Positions 15,835-23,390 of a stretch of 64,000 bases of DNA are shown piece by piece. The DNA is from Thermoanaerobaculia bacterium (GTDB taxonomy: Bacteria; Acidobacteriota; Thermoanaerobaculia; Gp7-AA8), in assembly GCA_017883205.1 (NCBI GenBank), contig JADGNZ010000013.1, positions 1-64,000 of the forward strand, read 5' to 3'. Every line of letters begins with the position of its first letter. The stretch's first letter is position 1. Made by a program: the position numbers and the translations under genes. The notes beneath the pieces were generated by a model. It saw only the letters and a program-made list of their open reading frames with translations. It searched no databases and was not told where the DNA came from.

Positions 15835-17459
15835 ACGCGCCAGAGCTGCGCGGCGGCATCTTCGTAGGTGAGGATCATTCCGCCGCTCGGCAGCAGATCG
15901 CCGCACGACCGTTTGACGACGAGAAAGTAATGCGCGTCGATGCGCCTCAGCCGTTGCGCGACCGATGCTGTGTCGTGCTCGTCACCGAGAATGCGCTCGT
16001 ACGAAAAAGGACCGTTGAAGCCGCCGAGCAGCTCGCCGCCGGCATAGTCCTTCAACTGCTCGCCTCCGCAAACATAGACTCGGTCGCTGCCGGTGCGAAC
16101 GAGAGCGCGATAGGGCGGGACCTGCTGCGAGAGCCACGCGCTGCGCTGCGACGCGGTAACCGGCGGTACTCCCCACAACGCGATCCGGTATCCCGCATAG
16201 GCGACTCCGGGCGCGACCGCGAGGAGCGCGAGCAGTGCCGTCGCCTTTCCCCATCGCCGGGCAACGATCACTGCTGCCGTAACGCTGAGAAGAGGCAGCA
16301 GCGGCACGAGGTAGCGCGAGTCCTGCGGCAGGAACGCAAAGACCGCCACGTAGCCGGCACAAAGCAGTGCAACCCATCGCGCACGTGTGTCTCGAATCGA
16401 AGCAGCGATCACGAGCGCCACCATGATGATGAGCAGAGAGGTTACCGGCGGCTGGTAGTTCGTTCGGCCGCGCGCGAAGGTTACGTCCCAAATCACACGC
16501 AGCGCGCCAAAACTGCGTTCACCAAACGAGACCACTCGTGACGGCGGGAGTAACCAGAGGCTTGTACGAACGAAGGGAAAGAAGGGATCGCCTGTGTGCA
16601 TCACGATCCAGGTGGTGGTCGGCAAGGCTGCTGCCGTCCAAGCGATCACGAACATGCCCGCCTCACGACGTCTCCCAGCCGTGCGCACGAGAGCGATGAG
16701 CAGCGCCGCCAGCACAAAGTACCAGCCGAGATATTTCACGCTGCACGCGGTTCCGAGAAAGAAACCGGCAAGGAGGAATCGCTCGCGGTCGAGCGCATAG
16801 AACCCCGCGGCGACAAACAGCGCCAGAGCCGCATCGACGTAGGTGATCGTCGCCAGACTAATTACGAGCGGACTGCCGAGGAAAAGCGCCGCGGCCAGCC
16901 AGCCTGCGCGTACGTCGTATCGCCGGGCCCACTCAATGAGCAGCGCCGCAATGACGATGACCTCGGCGAGAGCAACGAGATGCGTCGCGACATCGCCGCC
17001 GAGGAGAAAGACGGGGACGCAGAGCAGTTCATGGAACTGCGGAAAGACCGGAAACCGCACCACGGGCAAGAATCGAAGCGCGCCGTCATGCGCCAGCGCG
17101 CGGACAAACGGCATGTGGTAGAGCGTCTCATCGAACGCGATCGGCGGGTAGAGCGCAAACACGAACAGCGGAGCGATCACGAGCAGACCCACGACGACGT
17201 GCGACACCGATGGCCGCACGATTCCGCGAGCGCGCGCCACGCCGCCAACGATCGCGAGGATCGTGAGTGCGATCAGTGGGAGAGGCCGAAGCTGTCCGAC
17301 AGCGGCGAGAAAAAAACAGGCATGCGCGCAAAGCGCAAGCCCGAGGGCGGCGCGCAACGCCAACCCCTCGCCAGCTCCCAACGCCAGCGTTCCCGCTCCC
17401 GCGACCGTGACCAGCAGCAACGCCAGGATGGCCGCGTGGCCCGCGAAGAAGAGAAACAT
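15813..17459 (-). CDS. Multi-pass GT-C-like membrane glycosyltransferase
   Basis: A 548-residue integral membrane protein with about twelve hydrophobic helices and a small C-terminal soluble domain. The first large loop carries an acidic pair (YPPIAFDETLYHMPF), the position where GT39/ArnT-type GT-C enzymes keep catalytic acids. The segment CSVKYLGWYFVL also fits polyprenyl-sugar-dependent transferases. It would act on the periplasmic face using a lipid-linked sugar. The start at 17459 (MFLFFAGHAAILALL) gives a first helix at once; the alternative start at 17510 adds 17 polar residues. Members are diverse, so the GT-C label is a good guess, not proof. Confidence 0.7.
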   Translation of the reverse strand: MFLFFAGHAAILALLLVTVAGAGTLALGAGEGLALRAALGLALCAHACFFLAAVGQLRPLPLIALTILAIVGGVARARGIVRPSVSHVVVGLLVIAPLFVFALYPPIAFDETLYHMPFVRALAHDGALRFLPVVRFPVFPQFHELLCVPVFLLGGDVATHLVALAEVIVIAALLIEWARRYDVRAGWLAAALFLGSPLVISLATITYVDAALALFVAAGFYALDRERFLLAGFFLGTACSVKYLGWYFVLAALLIALVRTAGRRREAGMFVIAWTAAALPTTTWIVMHTGDPFFPFVRTSLWLLPPSRVVSFGERSFGALRVIWDVTFARGRTNYQPPVTSLLIIMVALVIAASIRDTRARWVALLCAGYVAVFAFLPQDSRYLVPLLPLLSVTAAVIVARRWGKATALLALLAVAPGVAYAGYRIALWGVPPVTASQRSAWLSQQVPPYRALVRTGSDRVYVCGGEQLKDYAGGELLGGFNGPFSYERILGDEHDTASVAQRLRRIDAHYFLVVKRSCGDLLPSGGMILTYEDAAAQLWRVQPASER

Positions 17460-17579
17460 GCGGTGCGCATGATGAGGGAACGCGCAGAGAAAAGGTTCTC
17501 CGTGATTCAAGGATGAGGGATGAACGTCTCACGAAGAGAGGGCACACACCTCGGCACCGGACAGAGGACGGGGCGATCA

Positions 17580-17639
17580 TCACGCGGAGGCGCGGAGGGG
17601 CGGTGAAAGAAGCCCCGCGGCCTCCGCGGCTCCGCGTGA
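17580..17639. repeat. TCACGCGGAGGCGCGGAGG palindromic repeat
   Basis: An inverted repeat with arms at 17580-17598 (tcacgcggaggcgcggagg) and 17621-17639 (cctccgcggctccgcgtga), one mismatch. It is a separate family of dispersed palindrome and lies upstream of the membrane protein gene. Confidence 0.85.
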
Positions 17640-17652
17640 ACCCGTTCTCCCT

Positions 17653-17883
17653 TCCTGTTCACGGGTTCCGACTTCCCGTTGACGTGATCTGATCTCACGT
17701 TCATGTGATCCGGTTTCCCATTCACGCATTCCCGTTTACCGTTCACGGATTCCCGTTTACTGTTCACGGATTCCCGTTTACCGTTCACGGTTTCCGGTTT
17801 ACCGTTCATGGATTCCTATTTACCGTTCACGGTTTCCGGTTTACCGTTCATGGATTCCGGTTTACCGTTAACGGATTCTCATT
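17653..17883. repeat. 21-bp tandem repeat array, 11 units
   Basis: Eleven consecutive 21-base units with consensus close to taccgttcacggattcccgtt, more diverged at the left end. The period is a multiple of three and several frames stay open (seven-residue repeats such as VNGKRES on the minus strand), but no start or domain supports translation. Together with the palindrome at 17580-17639 it fills most of the gene-free stretch 17460-18011. Confidence 0.9.
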
Positions 17884-18011
17884 TTGTCTAGTTACCATTT
17901 TTAGTGGTGAAGTTGCCAACTTTTGTGACAATCGCTGGCCTGACTTATTCCGCCGGTGACCCCTTCTCATCTCGATGTGCTGGTCAACCGAGTTGACGCA
18001 AGAGTTGAGGG

Positions 18012-18392
18012 TCACTGTGATGTCGACTGGGACGTCGACGCCGTCTGCGGCCGAGGGGGCGAATAGCCGAACAGGATGCCGGTCTCGACGTCGACGGCCT
18101 TCCCGTTCTGCTGATACGGTCTGAACCTCCACTGGAAGAGAGCATCCGTGATGACCTTGGCCTGGTCCTGAAACGCGCTGATGACATGAACGTGCTTCAC
18201 CTTGCCATCTGTGCCGATGATGACGCGGACGGGGATGGAATTGAACTTGCGGTCGTTGATTACGGGCTCGACCTTGCTGATCATGTTCTGCTCCGCGTAG
18301 CCAGCCACGCACGTCACCCCGCTCGCTTCCTGCGTCTTTTTACAGGGCCGCGCGCAACGTCCCCAGCTTCTGCACGAACCTCGCGGGCTCAT
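18012..18392 (-). CDS. Short TonB C-terminal-like domain protein, start uncertain
   Basis: A 126-residue frame whose last 80 residues resemble a TonB C-terminal domain: ISKVEPV, then IPVRVIIGTDGKVKHVHV, then ALFQWRFRPYQQNGKAVDV. It has no membrane helix or proline-rich linker, so it cannot be a complete TonB. The longest start (18392) overlaps the upstream cytochrome stop by 53 bases; an internal ATG at 18284 is the smallest plausible start. It follows the penta-haem cytochrome and may be its last operon member, or it may be a remnant of a larger gene. The role is unknown. Confidence 0.5.
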   Translation of the reverse strand: MSPRGSCRSWGRCARPCKKTQEASGVTCVAGYAEQNMISKVEPVINDRKFNSIPVRVIIGTDGKVKHVHVISAFQDQAKVITDALFQWRFRPYQQNGKAVDVETGILFGYSPPRPQTASTSQSTSQ

Positions 18393-19701
18393 AGCGCTCG
18401 CGGTTCTGGATCTCGGCGAAGAGGGCGTCGATCGCTTCGGTCATTGGGCTCTTGAGCAGTTTCGGGTTGCTGCGCGTCAGGGCGGAGGCGAGGCTTTGCA
18501 GGGCCAGGGCGGTCTGTTCGGCGGAGTGGACGTCGGAGGTGAGGATGAAATCGGTGTCGCCGGCGATCGTGCGCATCAGCGTGCGGACGTCGTCGTCGCG
18601 CCAGCTCAGTGAGGCGATCTGCGGCGTAACGCCATCGATGACGTGGCGGGCTTCGACGGCGGTCTGGAAAACGCCATTGGAGTCGTTCATGTGACCGACG
18701 CGCGTGGCGATGATCGCCACGTCGTTGTCAAGCTGCGCGCGCGCCGAGGGGTTGGCGCGGCCGACGAGGAGGCGGAGGACGGCCCAGTGCTGCGGACTCC
18801 ACGCGGGAAGTCCGGCCCGGCCGGGCCAGCCACGCTCCTGGCGCCATCCGCTCCCTTCGAGCGAGTGATGGCAGTTGATGCAGCTCATGTCGGAAAACTC
18901 GGGCCACTTCTCGCCGCGCGCGTGACGGGCGAGATTGTCGAGCGACTGGCTGAATGCCACAGCCTGACCGACGGCGAATGCGCGCGCGCCATGCGTTTCG
19001 GCGGTGACCGTGTCCTTGCCGCGGCGCCAGTGCGGCGGCATCGTCTCGGTGTAGTTGTCGAGCTCGAAGGCGAGGATGGGATGGCCGGAGGCGATCAGCT
19101 CGTGATCGACTTCCTTCTTGTCGTTGCCGAGGTGGCAGGAGAGACAGCCGGAGGCGCGGGTGGGAACGTTGCGGAGATCGATCATGCCGCGCGCGACTGA
19201 CTGTTCGTGCGTCCAGCCGGCCATCGTGTGCTCGGCGCGCCAGCCGCTGGCGGGACCGTGGCAGGCTTCGCATTGCACGCCGTCTTCGGGATCGACTTTG
19301 CCGGAGACTATCCGCGCGGGAACGTTCGTCGAGTGGCAATCGAGGCAGACGGTTTCCTGGTAGGCCTTCCCTTTGAGCCGCATGTTGCGGGCGACGCGCG
19401 CGGAGCGCTCGCTGAAGAGGACGTTGTACGCCTGCGCGTGGCGATCGCTGCTCAGCCAGGTGTAGTACTCGTTCTGCAGGACGCGCGCGGCGTTGAGCGG
19501 CTGCGTCGAGCCGTGACAGCCGGAGTTGGCGCAGGAAGCGACGCCGTCGAAGTGGCCGGGGACGGATGGCGGCGTGGCAGGTGCGGTTGCCGCGGGAGGA
19601 GGAGGGGGTTGCGGAGTTGCTGGCTTGCTCGGTTGCTGGGCGATCCCTGCGACAGCGACGGCCGTTAGCGCGAAGAAGATCATCGTTCGTTTCATCGTCA
19701 T
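18340..19701 (-). CDS. Penta-haem c-type cytochrome, cytochrome c554-like
   Basis: A 453-residue exported cytochrome. A signal peptide (MTMKRTMIFFALTAVAVAGIAQ) is followed by a proline-rich linker. Haem sites are one unusual CX4CH (CANSGCH) and four CxxCH (CLDCH, CEACH, CLSCH, CINCH), with further histidines as likely distal ligands. The layout recalls the cytochrome c554/NapC-NirT-associated family. Its ATG at 19701 overlaps the stop of the decahaem gene (TGATG), so it is translated with that gene. A role in periplasmic or outer-surface electron transfer is inferred from the operon. The long upstream open frame beyond 19701 is a shadow. Confidence 0.9.
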   Translation of the reverse strand: MTMKRTMIFFALTAVAVAGIAQQPSKPATPQPPPPPAATAPATPPSVPGHFDGVASCANSGCHGSTQPLNAARVLQNEYYTWLSSDRHAQAYNVLFSERSARVARNMRLKGKAYQETVCLDCHSTNVPARIVSGKVDPEDGVQCEACHGPASGWRAEHTMAGWTHEQSVARGMIDLRNVPTRASGCLSCHLGNDKKEVDHELIASGHPILAFELDNYTETMPPHWRRGKDTVTAETHGARAFAVGQAVAFSQSLDNLARHARGEKWPEFSDMSCINCHHSLEGSGWRQERGWPGRAGLPAWSPQHWAVLRLLVGRANPSARAQLDNDVAIIATRVGHMNDSNGVFQTAVEARHVIDGVTPQIASLSWRDDDVRTLMRTIAGDTDFILTSDVHSAEQTALALQSLASALTRSNPKLLKSPMTEAIDALFAEIQNRERYEPARFVQKLGTLRAAL

Positions 19702-22700
19702 CACCTCGTGACCGGCTTCGTACCCGGCGTCTCGCTGACGGTGTAGAGACGGCCGTCGCGGAGGTAGAGCCGCTGCATTTCCAGGAGCGTCATCGGACGG
19801 GCGCCGATGCGGTTGAAGATCGAGACCTGATTGCCGCCTTCGTCGACAGCGCGGTCGCGGTCGAGGCCTTTCGACACCGCGAGTGCCGGCCCGTGCGTAT
19901 GGCGCACGGCCACGAGACGCGGCGCCGGCTCCGGACTGAAGCCGGCGTAACCCGGCGTCCACTCGGGCGACAGAAGCTGGTAGACCTTCAGGCCGTACTT
20001 GCCATCGGCGACGTACGCAAAGGTCGATGCATTCGTCGACGCCACTTTCACATCGTTCGCGTCGTGGGAAAGATCGTCGTGCCACGGCAGAACCGCGGGC
20101 TTTTCCGGGCGCTCGACGTCGACGATGACCATTCCTTGTGCACCATCGCCGACGTATGCGTACGTGCGCGCGACGTAGACGCTGCGAGCGTCGGGAATCG
20201 CGACGTGACCTGCCACGCGTGGGTGCGAAGGGTCGGTGATGTCGACGGTCGACAAACCGTCGCGCGTGGTCACGAAGGCGTAGCGGAACTGCACCGCGAT
20301 GCCTGTGGCATCTTTCAATTCGGGAACCGTGGCGACGATCCGCGGCGTGAGCGGCTTGTCGACATCGATGATGACGAGCCCACCCTCGGCACCGACGAAC
20401 ACCCATCGCCCGGCCACGTAGATCGACCGCGCTCCGTTCAACGCGCCGCCGGGGTTGAAGGTCACGGCGCGCGTCAGGAAGTTGTTCGACGGATTGGCGT
20501 CGGCCAGCGTCGTAACGTCGATGAGGATGAGTCCCTCTTCGCGGTCGGCGACGTAGACGTACTTGTAGAGCGGATGGATCGGCTGCTCCTGGTTCTCCGG
20601 AATGGACTGCGTCTGGCGGTTCGGATCCACCGGCATCGTCGTCGGCAACGCCACCGCCGACGCGAACTTCGTCTTCACGAAGGTGCGCTGCCCGATCGGA
20701 GAAACAGGCGCGGAGACAATCCGCTCAGAGAAGTCTTTGTTGTCGATGTTGGCGATGTCGTAGACGCTGAAGCCTTCTTCGCCGTTCGCGCTGTAGATGA
20801 ACTCCCCGCGCATCTGCAGCGAGCGCGAGTCTCCATGGTGCTCGTGCGCCTCTTGCAGCTCCATCTTGTTCTGCTGATGCTTCGCGTAGTAGTCGGGATA
20901 AACGATCTTGTGCAGCGACGAGCCGATCACCGCCTGCGGCTCATCCCACTCGGTGACGCAGACTCCCTCGAAGCCGCCCTTCCCTTCCGCGACGTAGGCG
21001 TAGCGGCCGACGAAGTTGACGAAGTTCGTTCCCTGCAGCAAAAGCTGCGCGAGCCAGGCGTTGTTGTCGTTCTCTTTCGTGACGTGGCAGCTTCCGCAGC
21101 CCTGCGTTTCGCGCGAACGGACGGTGTGCGGCACGTGGGCGTTGAAGGCCTGACTCGAATATCCAGCCGACGAGATCGGCGGCTGCTGGATGTAGATGCG
21201 ATCTCTCAGAGCATTGGTCGAGCTGATGACGAGCGCCGATGACGAGCGAACCGGAGCGAGGCGATGTCCTTTCGTCGTCCCATTCACGCCGAGCATGAAG
21301 ACGTCGGTGCGGATGACCTGCGGGTTGTACGAAGCGTAGTTCCTCGTCTCGCCGCCTTCGAAGTGATGCACTTCGGTCTTCGCGTTCTGCTCCTGCGGGA
21401 GATGGCAGCCCGAGCACGACGTCATCCACGATGTGTGGCAGGCGTAGCAGGTCATCTTCGCGTCGGCGTGCGCGAGATTGGCGCCTGCCTTGGCGCCCCA
21501 CGAGCCGTCGCGTTGGATCGTCTTCGCGTACGCCGAGCGCTCGTTGTAATGCTCATTGCCCGGCGTGATCGAGTCTTTGACCTGGATCACTTCCCACTGC
21601 ATGCCGGGATTGAGCATCGAGCGCTGGTAGAGCTTTCCGTTGACCCAGATGAAGCGGCGCTGGCCGAAGGGCGTCGTTCCGAGCAGCAGATCGGTGCCGC
21701 CCGGAGGCGCTGCCGGACCCGACGTACGCAAGTTCGTGTACGCATCGACGTTGCCGTGACAGTCCTGGCATTCGATCTCGATGTTGTTGCCGTACTCGGC
21801 GTAGATCTGACCGTTGCCGTGCTCGTCCTGCGAGAAGTGGCAGTCGGCGCAGTGCATCCCCTTCTCGAGGTGGATGTCCTGGAGATGCACGGCCTTCTTG
21901 AATTTCGCGGGATCGTCGAACGCAACGTGCTTCCCGTCGGCGTCGAGCAGATTGCCTTTGTGATCGCGTTTGTAGACGGCCATGAAGTTCCAGCCGTGGC
22001 CGTGATAGTCGGCGAACTGCGTGTTCTTCGCCTGCGAGTTAAGGTCCGTCAGATTCTCGAGGAACTTCTCATCCGACCACAATCCGCGCGGCGCGGCGCC
22101 TTCCGGATTGGCGTCGAGCGATGCGTATCGTTCAGCCTGGGTCGGGTACTTCTGCTTTTTCGGCCAGAGCAGCTCGGCGTCCGATTCGTAGTCCCACATC
22201 GTGTAGCCGAGGTAGGTGTTGACGAAGGAATTGGGCTGGTGCATGTGACACGACATGCACTGGCTCGTCGGCACGGCGCGCGTGAACTGATGGCGCAGCG
22301 GATGCCCCTGCTCATTTTTCGGAATCGACTTATCGCCGGTGATCGAGAGGCCGGTGTTGCCGTACTGTCCGTAGCCGGCGGAGTGCAGCGGATCGCGATC
22401 GTTGGCGTAGACGACGTGACATCCCGTGCACCCAGACGAACGGTAATCGCCGGGATGATCGTTCGTGCCCATGAACGAGAGATGCGGATCGTTGAGGCGC
22501 GTCTTGTTGAGATTAATCAGCGCGGGCGAGATGCGCAATCCGGTGCCGCGGCCGCGGTTGCCGAGGCGGATGTCCGGCCGGCCCGCATCGACCTCGGGAC
22601 TCGGATTGCCGATGTCGGGGAACGAGCTGCTGCCGGAAATGCCGCCGCGCTCGAACGCGCGGAAGTACTCGGCCGGCTGAAAGATTTCCCAGCGCGGCAG

Positions 22701-23390
22701 GGGCACGAGAATCGGCAGCGCGCCTTTCGCGATCTGATCGGGAGTCGGCGGCGTGGCCGGCTTGAGCGACTGCGCGTTGCCCTCGCGGCTGTAGCTCTCG
22801 CCGAGGAGGCCTTGCTTGCGGCTGACGAGACCGTTGGCGTAGCTCACCGCGGCCCAGAAAACCGCGGACGTCGTCATCGTGCTCCGCGGCACGGCATTGA
22901 CCTGACGCTGATGGCAAGCGCCGCACGTTTCCTGCGACACGCGCAAGTCGCCCGGGTTGATGAACTTCACAAACGCCACGGGCTCCCTCAGCAGTGCCGT
23001 GTACGAGCGCTTCGGATTCGCCGACGTCTTCCATATCTCGGGATGCAGCGGCTTGACGTGCGCGGCTTCCTTCGTCCGGGCATTGCCGTCGCCGCCGTGG
23101 CAATCGGTGCAGGCGAGCTTCACCGCGGCCGACGCGTGCATCGGTTCAATCCCGTTATGACAACTCAGGCAGCCTGCGCTCTTCGCGTCGGCTTCGGCCT
23201 GTGTCTGGCGCATGAGCGCTGGCAATTCCGGCGACGACTGCGCGCGGATGACCACCGTCGCTGCCGTGACGACGATCGCTGTCATTCCGAGCGTGGCGAG
23301 AAATCTCCCGCCGAGGAACGCGCTGCGCGTTCGCGAAGAGGATTCTTCAGCGTCGGAATGACCAAGGTTCTTTTCCATTTCGTTTTTCAT
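19701..23390 (-). CDS. Decahaem cytochrome c fused to LVIVD-type repeat domain
   Basis: A 1229-residue exported protein. The N-terminal two thirds contain ten CxxCH sites (CLSCH, CTDCH, CGACH, CTGCH, CMSCH, CADCH, CQDCH, CYACH, CSGCH, CGSCH). The last roughly 430 residues hold repeated segments such as YVADREEGLILIDV, VFVGAEGGLVIIDV, AFVTTRDGLSTVDI and AYVGDGAQGMVIVDV, which match LVIVD repeats and should form a beta-propeller. The propeller could bind a partner or mineral surface. Residues 10-37, including part of the signal helix, are encoded by a palindromic repeat. The gene overlaps both neighbours by one base (TGATG). It is a likely outer-surface terminal cytochrome; location and electron acceptor are not proven. 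Confidence 0.92.
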   Translation of the reverse strand: MKNEMEKNLGHSDAEESSSRTRSAFLGGRFLATLGMTAIVVTAATVVIRAQSSPELPALMRQTQAEADAKSAGCLSCHNGIEPMHASAAVKLACTDCHGGDGNARTKEAAHVKPLHPEIWKTSANPKRSYTALLREPVAFVKFINPGDLRVSQETCGACHQRQVNAVPRSTMTTSAVFWAAVSYANGLVSRKQGLLGESYSREGNAQSLKPATPPTPDQIAKGALPILVPLPRWEIFQPAEYFRAFERGGISGSSSFPDIGNPSPEVDAGRPDIRLGNRGRGTGLRISPALINLNKTRLNDPHLSFMGTNDHPGDYRSSGCTGCHVVYANDRDPLHSAGYGQYGNTGLSITGDKSIPKNEQGHPLRHQFTRAVPTSQCMSCHMHQPNSFVNTYLGYTMWDYESDAELLWPKKQKYPTQAERYASLDANPEGAAPRGLWSDEKFLENLTDLNSQAKNTQFADYHGHGWNFMAVYKRDHKGNLLDADGKHVAFDDPAKFKKAVHLQDIHLEKGMHCADCHFSQDEHGNGQIYAEYGNNIEIECQDCHGNVDAYTNLRTSGPAAPPGGTDLLLGTTPFGQRRFIWVNGKLYQRSMLNPGMQWEVIQVKDSITPGNEHYNERSAYAKTIQRDGSWGAKAGANLAHADAKMTCYACHTSWMTSCSGCHLPQEQNAKTEVHHFEGGETRNYASYNPQVIRTDVFMLGVNGTTKGHRLAPVRSSSALVISSTNALRDRIYIQQPPISSAGYSSQAFNAHVPHTVRSRETQGCGSCHVTKENDNNAWLAQLLLQGTNFVNFVGRYAYVAEGKGGFEGVCVTEWDEPQAVIGSSLHKIVYPDYYAKHQQNKMELQEAHEHHGDSRSLQMRGEFIYSANGEEGFSVYDIANIDNKDFSERIVSAPVSPIGQRTFVKTKFASAVALPTTMPVDPNRQTQSIPENQEQPIHPLYKYVYVADREEGLILIDVTTLADANPSNNFLTRAVTFNPGGALNGARSIYVAGRWVFVGAEGGLVIIDVDKPLTPRIVATVPELKDATGIAVQFRYAFVTTRDGLSTVDITDPSHPRVAGHVAIPDARSVYVARTYAYVGDGAQGMVIVDVERPEKPAVLPWHDDLSHDANDVKVASTNASTFAYVADGKYGLKVYQLLSPEWTPGYAGFSPEPAPRLVAVRHTHGPALAVSKGLDRDRAVDEGGNQVSIFNRIGARPMTLLEMQRLYLRDGRLYTVSETPGTKPVTR
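23281..23362. repeat. GTCATTCCGAG...TCGGAATGAC palindromic repeat within a signal region
   Basis: The element begins gtcattccgagcgtggcgag and ends tcggaatgac, with inner palindromes. It lies entirely inside the start of the decahaem cytochrome gene and encodes residues 10-37. A relative lies inside the glycosyltransferase at 9795-9876. Confidence 0.8.

Noticed and set aside
16596-17516. 306-codon plus-strand frame
   Set aside because: Highly charged antisense shadow of the hydrophobic GT-C-like protein.
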